From contig CM066913.1 of assembly GCA_033964015.1 (NCBI GenBank), positions 34,113,577 through 34,177,576 on the forward strand: a stretch of 64,000 nt of DNA, in the 5' to 3' direction. Below, in pieces: positions 10,701 to 23,700 of this stretch. Position numbers and translations under genes: made by a program. This DNA is from Scolanthus callimorphus (lineage: Eukaryota; Cnidaria; Anthozoa; Actiniaria; Edwardsiidae). The notes under the pieces were generated by a model. That model was not told where the DNA came from, did not search any database, and worked only from the letters and a program-made list of their open reading frames with translations. The stretch's first letter is position 1; the number at the start of each line of letters is the position of its first letter.

Positions 10701-13700
10701 AACTGAAATATTTGCAAACAAAATTTATTATTGTTAATCTAACACGAGTCGACTCACCCTACCCACAATGCACTTCTTCGCCGACATTTTTAATGCCCCA
10801 TTCACACCAAAAACAATGTTTAGTTAAACAAGGTTTTTCTTCGCCTGATAACATGACAAGTTTCTCACTGCGATAAACTCTTACTAGCTAAATGATCACT
10901 TGGTAACATATACAGTACAGTCTATTCAGATTGTCCTTGGAACAGTCTCCTCTTGGAGATAAGGATTTAAATCACCTTTAGTTTAATTAAACCACCTTTA
11001 AACTAGTTTAAGCAGCGGTGTGAATGGGGTATAAGACCAACAAAGTTCAGAGACTCGATAAAAAGCTCAACAATTCGATCAGTTTACGACACTTTTGCCC
11101 ATAAAAACCCGAGGTAGTCTCGTAAACGTACATGAATAAAGCGAAGTCAAGTAATCATAAACAAGAAGTTAAAGTTTCTGAAGCACTATGTTTACCAATT
11201 CGAACAAAATCAATATATTATGGGCAGGGCAAATATTCAAAGAAGCTGACGCACACTACTCATAATGCATTGCTTCCCAGCCATCTTTGATACCATCAAA
11301 GTTAACAGGCTCAACAAAAAAGTTACGATAGCTTTGAACTTTCTTTGAATTCAGCTTTCAACCATTAAATTCCACGTTAAATTTCACACGTGTTTAGCCA
11401 ATCAACGCGCACGCAGGAATTGAGATTCCGCTAAGAAAATAGCACGAAAAAAACGATATCCCACGAGTCGCGCAGCGACGAGGGCGATATCGCCTTTTTG
11501 AGTGCTATTTTCGGCGGAATCTACCGACTGAACGCTTTGAATATACTTGAATCCTATGACATCTCGTCCTCAATCTACACAAAAAAGAGATATCATAGGT
11601 GAACTGAACTGTAGGTGAACATGCATTTTACGTACACCAAATTGCGTTCCCGCACAAGAAATTTCTGTCTACTGCCATTCACTCCTACAAACGACGAGAA
11701 AAAACACTCAAGAGAGGCAGAGCGCTCAGGCCAGTTTTAGACGTCGAACTTAATTCTTGTCGCACTAATGTCAATTTTCCATTGTTTAGTTAGTTGGAGC
11801 TATTGTCTCGAGCTCATTTGCAAAGGAACGGCACTATCTGCCGTGCCAACGCCGTGCTACTGCCGCGCTAAATTACAATTGTTAATCCTTCCAGCGCTCC
11901 TAAAATCAGGGATGAGATCTTCTCCATTCGCCAGACAGGTTATATTAGCCTCATAATGTCACTCTTATCGAAATAACTTGTTTTTGCTGACTAATAAGCC
12001 CAGTCAATTTAGTGCGACAGAATCAAGTTCGACGTTTAAAACGAGCCTCATTTGGCTAGAGTCAAGACAAAACATTCACCGTACTTACCACAGAATGGCT
12101 TCCCCTACTTACCACAGAATGGCTTCCCCTACTTACCACAGAATGGCTTCCCCTACTTACCACTACTTACCATGAATGCAAATTATCTTACACCCACCGA
12201 CTCTACTACAAAGGCGCTCTTGAATGTTACTGATATTTATAATTTAAAACAGTTGATTAGTGAGCCCACTCGTATTACTGACAAAAGTAGTAAAGCAATA
12301 GATCTCATTTTCACCAATCATCCAGAGAGCGTGGTTTGTAGTGGGGTATCCCATCTGGGCATTAGTGATCACAGCCTGATATATGTTTATCGTAAGTTAG
12401 CCATTCCTCCTGTGTCTAAAGGTATTAATACTGTTATAATGCGTGATTTTAAACATTTTGATAGGGAGAGTTTTCGTTATGATCTATTATCCTCTTTATC
12501 CTCGGGCAATATTATTGGCACGACTGACCCGAATGTGATGTGGTCCGAGTGGAAGTCATCTTTTTTGAACATCTGTAATAAGCACGCTCCCATTCGTACC
12601 AAACGCACCCGTGCCTGTAAGAGTCCCTGGATAAATAGTGAACTTAAAAAACTCATTCATTCCAAGAAATGTCTTAAAATAAAAGCCACCCAGTCCAATA
12701 AACCAGCTGACTGGAGTGCATATAGGACTTTTAGAAACCAAGTTCATGAAAAAATAAGAAACGCTAAAAACTTGTATTATACAAATTCTTTTAGAACTTT
12801 TGAGGGGAATTCTCGTAAAACGTGGCAAACAATTAATCAGTTAACTGGCCGTAAAAGTAATAAGGCTACAATCAATAGTGTAAATGTCAATGGCGAAGTG
12901 ATGAGTGATCCAGCCCATGTCGCTGAGGTCTTTAATACTTATTTTTCTGAGATAGGTCCTGAGCTTGCTAAATGTGTAAAGGAAGTAGATTGTTGTTTTG
13001 ATGACTATTTATCACCTACTGAGAAATGCTTCCAGTTGCAACAAACCAATAGCCAGCAAGTACTGTCTCTTTTGTCTAAGTTATCGAAGACCAAGGCGAC
13101 TGGGCTGGACAACATTTCTGCCAGACTTTTAAGGGAGTGCACTGATCTTATTGCCAGACCACTCTGTGCTATTTTTAACCAATCTGTCATCACTGGCGTT
13201 TTTCCTACAGAATGGAAAAACGCCAGAGTAATTCCGCTGTATAAAAACTCTGGGGAAAGATCTGATTTGTCTAATTATCGACCTATTTCAATCATTCCTG
13301 CCATTGCCAAGGTTTTTGAACGTATTGTATACAATCAGTTTTATGCATACCTTAATGATAATAACTTAATTACCAGTTGTCAGTCTGGCTTTAGATCTAT
13401 GCACTCTACTGTTACAGCCTTATTGGAAGCCACTGATTCATGGTCGTTAAACATTGATAGGGGTTGTGTTAATGCTGTTGTTTTTCTGGATCTCAAAAGG
13501 CCTTCGACACAGTTGACCATAATATTCTTTTGTCAAAGTTGCGTTATTTTGGCCTTCATGGCACAACTTTACAGTGGTTTGCCTCGTACCTGGGTAATCG
13601 TTCTCAGGTATGTCAGGTTAACGGTCAAAATTCTTCACCAGCTTTTGTGAAGTGTGGGGTCCCCCAGGGAACAATTCTTGGCCCACTGTTGTTTTTACTC

Positions 13701-14739
13701 TATATTAATGACCTGCCAAACTGCTTGTTGCACTCCCAGCCGAGAATGTACGCTGATGACACCAGTATAACGTTTGCCAGCGACGACCTTGGGGTCATCA
13801 ATGTGCATATGAATGAGGACCTGGACGGTATTAATAAATGGCTAGCCGCAAATAAGTTGACACTTAATATGACTAAAACTGAGTTTCTTCTCATTGGCTC
13901 CTGGCAAAGATTAGCCCACCTACCGGGTTCTCCTAGCCTTGCTATTGATGGCACTCCGGTCAGTCAAGTACCTTGTACGAAATCACTTGGTGTCATGATC
14001 GATAAAAATCTTGGCTGGGAGGAACATATTAATAGTATATCTAAAAAGATTTCTTCTGGCATTGGTGCCATTAAACGTATTCGGTCTGTTGTTCCCCGCG
14101 AGACCCTGCTTACTACGTACAATGCTATTGTCCAACCACATTTCGACTATTGCAGTACTGTTTGGGGCAACTGTGCCGGGGGCCTTAGTGATAAGCTCCA
14201 GAAGCTCCAGAATCGCGCTGCGCGTATCATAACCTTCTCTAGCTACGATACCAGTGCCGTTACGCTATTTCGAGAGCTTGGTTGGTTTAATTTGAGTGAT
14301 CAACGGAAAGTAACTAAATCACTATTTATGTACAAAACACTCAATAACCTTACTCCGAGCTATCTCACTTCTAAATTCTCCTGGCGAGACAATTCTTGTT
14401 ATAATTTAAGGAATTCTGAAAACAAGTTAACGGTGCCGCTCCCTCGTACTGAGTATGGCAAACGAAGCTTTAGTTACAGTGGAGCGGCACTGTGGAATGA
14501 TTTACCAGTTGAATTGAGGCGATCTCCATCGCTAACTAAATTTAAAGACGGGGTCACGCACGGCCTCTAAGTGACACGGCATCCTTGAAAAGCAGGTGTT
14601 TTTATTATTATTATTATTATTATTCATATTATATATTTATATATTTGTAGTATTTTTTTTTTCCTTTGAATATTTGTAAATAGATTTCTTGAGTATTATT
14701 ATAGTCTCGACCTGAAGGTTCTACCGTGTATAAATAAAG

Positions 14740-14770
<31 letters not shown>

Positions 14771-17700
14771 CACAGAATGGCTTCCCCTACTTACCACAGA
14801 ATGGCTTCCTCGTATTCGTGTAGTAAAAGTGTTTTCCACTCGCTTTTCCAGCGCTCTTGTCAGCGTTATAGCCAGCAGAAGGACACGGATGGAGTTTGCA
14901 GTCAAAACAGAAACCACGCTGAAAATCCTGTAGAGGAAAGAAATAGAAAATGGATTCTGTTAAACTATATGCTGTATTTAATGCCTCATAATTAGGGGTG
15001 GTTCATGATGCGAGATTTTCCAGGATCGAGACGATCAAAGATTGCGTCTCGTACATTCTCTGTAATTTGCGTAAATGTGTCAGAAAGAAGATTGCGAGAC
15101 AGCTAGACTCTAAAATCCGAGATTCAAGCATCCCTAAACCCCGGTTTCCATATTCGCCCATGTAAGGTAATCCAAAATCCGGAATCCGACTTTTTGTTAG
15201 CTTTGGAATCCGGAATCCGTAGAATGGAATGCGGAATCCATATAGCAGGAATCCAGAATCCAAACGCCTTGAGAATCCGGAATCCAAAAATTTATTCAGA
15301 TAAAGAATCCGGATTCTTTGAGAGTTATGAAATCCGGAATCCACTTGTATGGAATCCGGAATCCAGTAGGTTGGAATCCAGAATACAAGGGCTTGAATCC
15401 GGAATACCAGATCTGCTTGGATTACCTTACATGGGGCGACCATATAAACAAAGTTGTTCTGCGACAGCTGCAACAAATGGAAACTTGCGGCGTTCGCGAC
15501 TTCTGTAACGTGCTGCGACTCTCGACTGCTGCAACTCGTGTTACAGGAATCGCACGTGTTGTATCTCTGCGACATTTTCGCGACTTCTGTAACGTGCTGC
15601 GACTCTCGACTGCTGCAACTCCTGTTACAGGAATCGCACGTGTTGTATCTCTGCGACATTTTCGCGACTTCTGTAACGTGCTGCGACTCTCGACTGCTGC
15701 AACTCCTGTTACAGGAATCGCACGTGTTCTATCTCTGCGACATTTTCGCGACTTCTGTAACGTGCTGCGACTCTCGACTGCTGCAACTCCTGTTACAGGA
15801 ATCGCACGTGTTCTATCTCTGCGACATTTTCGCGACTTCTGTAACGTGCTGCGACTCTCGACTGCTGCAACTCCTGTTACAGGAATCGCACGTGTTCTAT
15901 CTCTGCGACATTTTCGCGACTTCTATAACGTGCTGCGACTCTCGACTGCTGCAACTCCTGTTACAGGAATCGCACGTGTTCTATCTCTGCGACATTTTCG
16001 CGACTGCTACGACACCCAGTTTCCATATAGTTGTATATGTCGCAACTGTCGCAGAAAAACTTTGTTCGCTAAAGCTGTTGCAGAACAACTTTGTTCACGA
16101 CAACTGCGACAAAAGCAACTATATGCAAACCGGACTTAATTCAACTCAACAAACAGATCACAACATTTACACATCCATTAGACGCAGGGTCTTCAAATTG
16201 CCGAGCACAGCCTCTACAGACCCACTAAAACCGCATGCTCTCAGTTGACCTACAATCTTGAAAATTACCCAGAACAACCTATACATGGTTTTACATTACC
16301 TGCATAGACTTGCAAGGGAAGGCGCGCATGGGACACTGGGTATTCACGGACTCGGCATAGTACTCAGGTGCACGCATGTGATCACAGATGAGGTAGCTGA
16401 CGGGTCCTAGAAATATATACAACACAAGATTGTTTAACTTGGCGACAAATTAAACATCACATATCAAAAATAAGCTGTCGTTTTTGGGACTGAGACAAGC
16501 CGCGCGGGTTCCCTGTGGATGCTCAAAATAGATTTGGCCGGGCTACCAAGCTAGATCCAACATGAAAGATGCATTGAAAAATCGAGTCGAAAAAATTTAT
16601 GGAAGTTCTTACTCAAAGTTCAGTGTTTTTCTGGCAAATGTCACCGAAATTGTTATCAGAAATAAGGTAAATACTTCCAAATTTGGTTTTAGCCGCGAGA
16701 AGCTTTTCAAAAACGACGGTTTTGTTCAGGTATTTTTGATATGAACACTTGTACACTGCAAATATCTATCCTGTAAATGATCAAATGCGTCTCACAGATA
16801 TGTCTCACAGATGTGAGACATATTCCAACTACTTATCATCTAGTGTTTTACGGCACCCTCTCTGTTTATACCCACCGTTGGCATAGAAGTCTACATGACC
16901 ACTCTGCGTGTAGGTTAATATTGGTATGGTATATCTCCACTTATATCTATCACTTACCATCTAGTGTTTTACGGCACCCTCTCTGTTTATACCCGCCGTT
17001 GGCATAGAAGTCTAGATGACCACTCTGTGTGTAGGTTAATATTGGTATGGTATATCTCCACTTATATCTATCACTTACCATCTAGTGTTTTACGGCACCC
17101 TCTCTGTTTATACCCGCCGTTGGCATAGAAGTCCAGATGACCACTCTGTGTGTAGGCTAATATTGGTATGGTATATCTCCACTTATATCTATCACTTACC
17201 ATCTAGTGTTTTACGGCACCCTCTCTGTTTATACCCGCCGTTGGCATAGAAGTCTAGATGACCACTCTGTGTGTAGGTTAATATTGGTATGGTATATCTT
17301 CACTTATATCTATCACTTACCATCTAGTGTTTTACGGCACCCTCTCTGTTTATACCCGCCGTTGGAATAGAAGTCTACATGACCACTCTGTGTGTAGGTT
17401 AATATTGGTATGGTATATCTTCACTTATATCTATCACTTACCATCTAGTGTTTTACGGCACCCTCTCTGTTTATACCCGCCGTTGGCATAGAAGTCCAGA
17501 TGACCACTCTGTGTGTAGGTTAATATTGGTATGGTATATATCCACTTATATCTATCACTTACCATCTAGTGTTTTACGGCACCCTCTTTGTTTATACCCG
17601 CCGTTGGCATAGAAGTCTAGATGACCACTCTGTGTGTAGGTTAATATTGGTATGGTATATCTCCACTTATATCTATCACTTACCATCTGCAAATATCTAC

Positions 17701-20700
17701 TGCAAATATCTATCCTGTATATGATCAAATGCGTCTCACAGATATGTCTCACAGATGTGAGACATATTCCAACTACTTACCATCTAGTGTTTTACGGCAC
17801 CCTCTCTGTTTATACCCGCCGTTGGCATAGAAGTCCAGATGACCACTCTGCGTGTAGGTTAATATTGGTATGGTATATCTCCACTTATATCTATCACTTA
17901 CCATCTAGTGTTTTACGGCACCCTCTCTGTTTATACCCGCCGTTGGCATAGAAGTCTACATGACCACTCTGTGTGTAGGTTAATATTGGTATGGTATATC
18001 TCCACTTATATCTATCACTTACCATCTAGTGTTTTACGGCACCCTCTCTGTTTATACCCGCCGTTGGCATAGAAGTCTAGATGACCACTCTGTGTGTAGG
18101 TTAATATTGGTATGGTATATCTCCACTTATATCTATCACTTACCATCTAGTGTTTTACGGCTTCCTCTCTGTTTATACCCGCCGTTGGCATAGAAGTCTA
18201 GATGACCACTCTGTGTGTAGGTTAATATTGGTATGGTATATCTCCACTTATATCTATCACTTACCATCTATTGTTTTACGGCACCCTCTCTGTTTATACC
18301 CGCCGTTGGCATAGAAGTCCAGATGACCACTCTGGGTGTTGGTTAATAATGGTATGGTATATCTCCACTTATATCTATCACTTACCATCCGCAAATATCT
18401 ACTGCAAATATCTATCCTGTATATGATCAAATGCGTCTCACAGATGTCTCACAGATGTGAGACATATTCCAACTACTTATATCTAGTGTTTTACGGCACC
18501 CTCTCTGTTTATACCCGCCGTTGGCATAGAAGTCTAGAAGACCACTCTGTGTGTAGGTTAATATTGGTATGGTATATCTCCACTTATATCTATCACTTAC
18601 TATCTGCAAATATCTATCCTGTATATGATCAAATGCGTCTCACAGATGTCTCACAGATGTGAGACATATTCCAACTACTTACCATCTAGTGTTTTACGGC
18701 ACCCTCTCTGTTTATACCCGCCGTTGGCATAGAAGTCTAGAAGACCACTCTGTGTGTAGGTTAATATTGGTATGGTATATCTCCACTTATATCTATCACT
18801 TACCATCTGCAAATATCTGCAAATATCTACTGCAAATATCTATCCTGTTATGATCAAATGCGTCTCACAGATGTCTCACAGATGTGAGACATATTCCAAC
18901 TACTTATCATCTAGTGTTTTACTGCACCCTCTCTGTTTATACCCGCCGTTGGCATAGAAGTCCAGATGACCACTCTGAGTGTAGGTTAATATTGGTATGG
19001 TATATATCCACTTATATCTATCTCTTACCATCTGCAAATATCTATCCTGTATATGATCAAATGCGTCTCACAGATATGTCTCACAGATGTGAGACATATT
19101 CCAACTACTTACCATCTAGTGTTTTACGGCACCCTCTCTGTTTATACCCGCCTTGGCATAGAAGTCCAGATGACCACTCTGAGTGTAGGTTAATATTGGT
19201 ATGGTATATCTCCACTTATATCTATCACTTACCATCTGCAAATATCTATCCTGTATATGATCAAATGCGTCTCACAGATATGTCTCACAGATGTGAGACA
19301 TATTCCAACTACTTTACCATCTAGTGTTTTACGGCACCCTCTCTGTTTATACCCCCCGTTGGCATAGAAGTCCAGATGACCACTCTGAGTGTAGGTTAAT
19401 ATTGGTATGGTATATCTTCACTTATATCTATCACTTACCATCTAGTGTTTTACGGCACCCTCTCTGTTTATACCCGCCGTTGGCATAGAAGTCCAGATGA
19501 CCACTCTGTGTGTAGGTTAATATTGGTATGGTATATCTTCATTTATATCTATCACTTACCATCTAGTGTTTTACGGCACCCTCTCTGTTTATACCCGCCG
19601 TTGGCATAGAAGTCCAGATGACCACTCTGAGTGTTGGTACCCATAAGGTCCATATCCGTGTGATACACATCCACAAACACCGCGTCACTCGAGTCCAGAC
19701 GAACATCCACGTGCTCGGCAACAAACAACACACTGGCTGGATCAAGTCCTGAAAAGGAAACCTTGACCTTGACCTAACTTGGCTTTGTCAGAAACGTCTG
19801 CGTCTCAATAGGAGGATCCTTGCTGACGTCATTGTTTACATTCTCGACTTTTTGAAACGCCGTATTTAGCTTTGAAAATGCAACGAAAAGCTCAAAACAA
19901 GTTTTTTTTTCATTCTTAAAACAGTCTTGACCTGTTTCCTTTCTTTCTGTGTCATTTTTCAGGCTAGTTGAAGCTTTTCAAAATTGTGTGAAAATCATTT
20001 CGGCAAAACGCTAATTTGCTCACGTTTCCTCTAAATTGAACGTTGCACCACGCGCTTAGAATTCGAGATATCACCTTGAAATTTTCCAATTATGTTTTAT
20101 TTACAGTACTCTATTGATATTCAGAACGCATCACTTCATCGCTCCCTCGAACGGTCTGATTCTGTACATTGCTTATGCTAATGAGCTCAAAATGTAAACA
20201 AAGGATCCTATACAGTCGCCAAACGGACTCTTTTTGCCTGTAAGGTATTCAACTCTCATAAACAATCGCTCTTATTACGGATTTCTCCCAACCGTGGTGC
20301 GCGTCGAAAACAAGTCTACGATTCTACCCGCTCGGGCTCATGTTTTTGCCTCCATTCTTTTCTCCACGGGCCGGCATGCTTTTCTGAAACTTGTCTCAGT
20401 GACCTGAAAACTGGCTATGCCTATGAAATATTTTGCAAAAAGCGATCATTGTGATGTGCCCCATTTAAAGTCGCTTTGCTTTGATATTTCACTGGAAATT
20501 GAAACAGGCGAGTGTTTTTCTTTAGACTGTTATTTTCAAGATCATACAAACCCGTGGAAAAAGTAATGCAGACACATTAGCCCGCCAACACCCACCTGTG
20601 ATCCTTGCGATAGGCTGTCCCATATTGTTCAGTCTTCTCCCCGCATATCCAGCAATATGAGCACCAAGACTGAATCCAATGATATAGAACGAGGAGGGGG

Positions 20701-23700
20701 TGTTACTTGTCCGGTTGTTCAAGAACTTTATAAGCTCTGTTAACTGTGTAAAAAATACACATGTCATTTCATGTAATCAACCTTTGTCAGCCTAGCCAAG
20801 TAAGCACTGGATTACAAATTTGTGAAAAGTACTGAATATACGGCTCATCTCCAGTGTAGGAACTCACCAGCTGCGTCACAAAGCTTTCTTTGTTTGGTAG
20901 CGAAGGTTGAACCAATCATGATTAAACAGTAACTAAACACAAAGGTGTCCATGGAATGGTTCTTACACTGGAGATGACCCGAATATACCCATGTATATAT
21001 TTATTTTTCTAAGGCTCAATTAGCCAAATGGCTTTCAGGTGGAGTCACAAGCAAGCCTGTGAAGCTATTTTGCAGCAAGGCCCTAGTGGGCAAGTATGGG
21101 CGGCGGTGGCAATCAAGTCAGCACCATCACAACTCAAAGAAGATATAGCTCGGTCAGCATCATGACAACTCAAAGAAGATATAGCTCGGTCACCGCCATG
21201 ACAACACAAAGAAGATATAGCTCGGTCAGCGCCATGACAACTCAAAGAAGATATAGCTCGGTCAGCATCATGACAACTCAAAGAAGATATAGCTCGGTCA
21301 GAGCCATGACAACTCAAAGAAGATATAGCTCGGTCAGCGCCATGACAACTCAAATATATAACTCGGTCAGCGCCATGACAACTCAAAGAAGATATAGCTC
21401 GGTCAGCGCCATGACAACTCAAAGAAGATATAGCTCGGTCAGCGCCATGACAACTCAAAGAAGATATAGCTCGGTCAGCGCCATGACAACTCAAAGAAGA
21501 TATAGCTCGGTCAGCGCCATGACAACTCAAAGAAGATATAGCTCGGTCAGCGCCATGACAACTCGAAGAAGATATGACTTTTTAGCTTCAGGACACTTTA
21601 TTTATTTGCTTGGGCCGTTGTCTGTTGAATCCCATTCCATAGAAATTTCCTGGTATTGTAACATGTGGTGAATAACGAATTACTAGGTTATTGCAATTTG
21701 AGTTCCGGGGGAGGCTTATGTCTGAATGCTATGTAATAGACTAAATCGGCTAACGGTGTTTACATCTTGTTGCTACCTAATTCAGATCATGCGATGATTC
21801 TAGCCGATTTTGTCTATCAGTAATTAACAGGACTTCATATCTGCCCAATCAAGAGAAAGTCATCAAAGAGTTATTCAGCCGCTCAGATTGGCTAATAGCC
21901 CGCAAAGGCTTCCGGTTGGTGATGAGCCTTTTAAAAATAGAGCTGCGCACAGATGACGTCACACTAATTAAAAACTCAGACAAGCAAATACACGTTTCTC
22001 CCATTTTCCCAGTTTTCTCTCTAAAGAACGATACAAAATGAATGGGTAAACTGGTACTCCCACTCATTATTGCAGAGCTTGTATGTACTCCTATATACCC
22101 TGGCTCGTATTTCGAGCGCGATCCTTCTGAGTGGGATTTCAGAGGGATTGTTTGTCTGAGTCTTGTGATCTAATTTTAGCATCTGTATGCAGCGCTTTAA
22201 TTTTACCTGAGCGCCCACTAAACGCGTGTTGGCCGCGGCCTGGGGATAGCTGATGGTTATCGCACCACGTGACCAGTCGACCGTGATCACGTTTGCGTCT
22301 TCCTTCTTCAATAACGCATTCCTCACGCGGTTCATCCAAGGAATAGAGCCGTGCTCTGCAAACAAGACGTTTCTTTTAGTGCAGAATGGTTGTTCAAAAA
22401 ACATTCAGCTGAATGAATTTGACAAATGTCATAAATTTGCTCAAATGGCGGCAGACATTAACCACCATATGTATAAAGGTCGTGGCTAGATGGGATACTC
22501 ACAGTGGAGGTGATCAATAATTCATAGGCACAAACAATAGAACGAAGCTACATGACATAACATGGCATATGTAGGTTCGTTCTACCGTGAAGCCTATGAA
22601 TTATTAATACCTCCTTCTGAGTTATCCCTTCTAGCCACGACCATGTATAAAGAAATGACGTCAAGTGGCTCCAAGCAATGTCTGTCTTTTCATGGTCTTT
22701 CATGGCCTGAGATTGGCAAAAAATAACCACTCCAGTAAGACAGCTCTGCTGAGTGCTCTTTTCTAAATTTATAAGAGATTTTATTAGACCCAAGGCAAAC
22801 TCCATATTTTTTACAAAATTGAGTGGGAGAACCTCGGGTGGACCAAGCCTTACCTAAAAACCCATGCACAATAATGATCGTCCTCTTCCGCCCGTCATAT
22901 CCAGATGCAATAAGCTTGTTGACGTCACTGTCGTCAATGATAACAGACGTGAGGGGGTGGGCCCGAGTGAATACTCGGAAGGTGGTGCCGACGCGGTCTG
23001 GCGGCTGGGGGAATGGAACGAGTGGGCGCTTGAAGGGAGGGTCGTTATGGAAACAACCATACTTGGGATAGCAAATACCACGACCTGAAAAATGAACAAA
23101 CTTTTCGTAAATAAAGGCAAACGTCCTGGGACCGGTTCCTAAAAGTGGGCTAACGCTAACCTAGTGATAACATTAAACCCTGGGTTAGTGTTAACCGCCT
23201 TCATGTCATTAAGAATGCATAGCTGCAGCTAGGTCCAGTACCTGAGCTTCTTCTTGGCGGCATGGGGTTGCCCCGAGCAAGCGAAAGAGAAATCAGGTAC
23301 TGAGCTACGTCTTCTACCCAAAATTACCCATTAATTATAGTTAGCCAATTAGAGTTTGAATAATATATCCATCAATTTTTTAAATGAAAATCAAAGCATT
23401 TTACATTCAAATGCTCAAAATCGAGTGAGAACGAGTGAGAACTTGGCTAACCAGTTGATTTGATCAGTAGTTTCAGGTCAAGCCCAACCCCTCTGTTTGA
23501 ATAAGTTTGAACGCGGGCAGTTTGAACGCGGAGCAGCCACAATGACATCTACTATATGGATGGTCCAATCATCTGATCACAAACTAGCCTGGATTTTCAG
23601 CTTTACTCCCTACACTCCAACGCCCGTCGCGGAATCGGAGTCTGTTCACACGTAACGAGTGTTCGGAGATTACGGAGGAAAGACGGCTGGAAATTCAGGT

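Noticed and set aside
16562..16744. 60-codon plus frame beside lipase exon 6
   Set aside because: No similarity and opposite to the host gene intron; chance frame.
16777..19324. Plus-strand open frames of 60-146 codons across the lipase exon array
   Set aside because: They are by-products of the repeated unit; the minus strand carries the recognisable lipase exon segment and splice sites.
21045..21671. Long repeat-protein frames on both strands (12-residue repeats)
   Set aside because: 36-bp satellite inside a lipase intron; period divisible by three keeps frames open, and there is no flanking gene structure.
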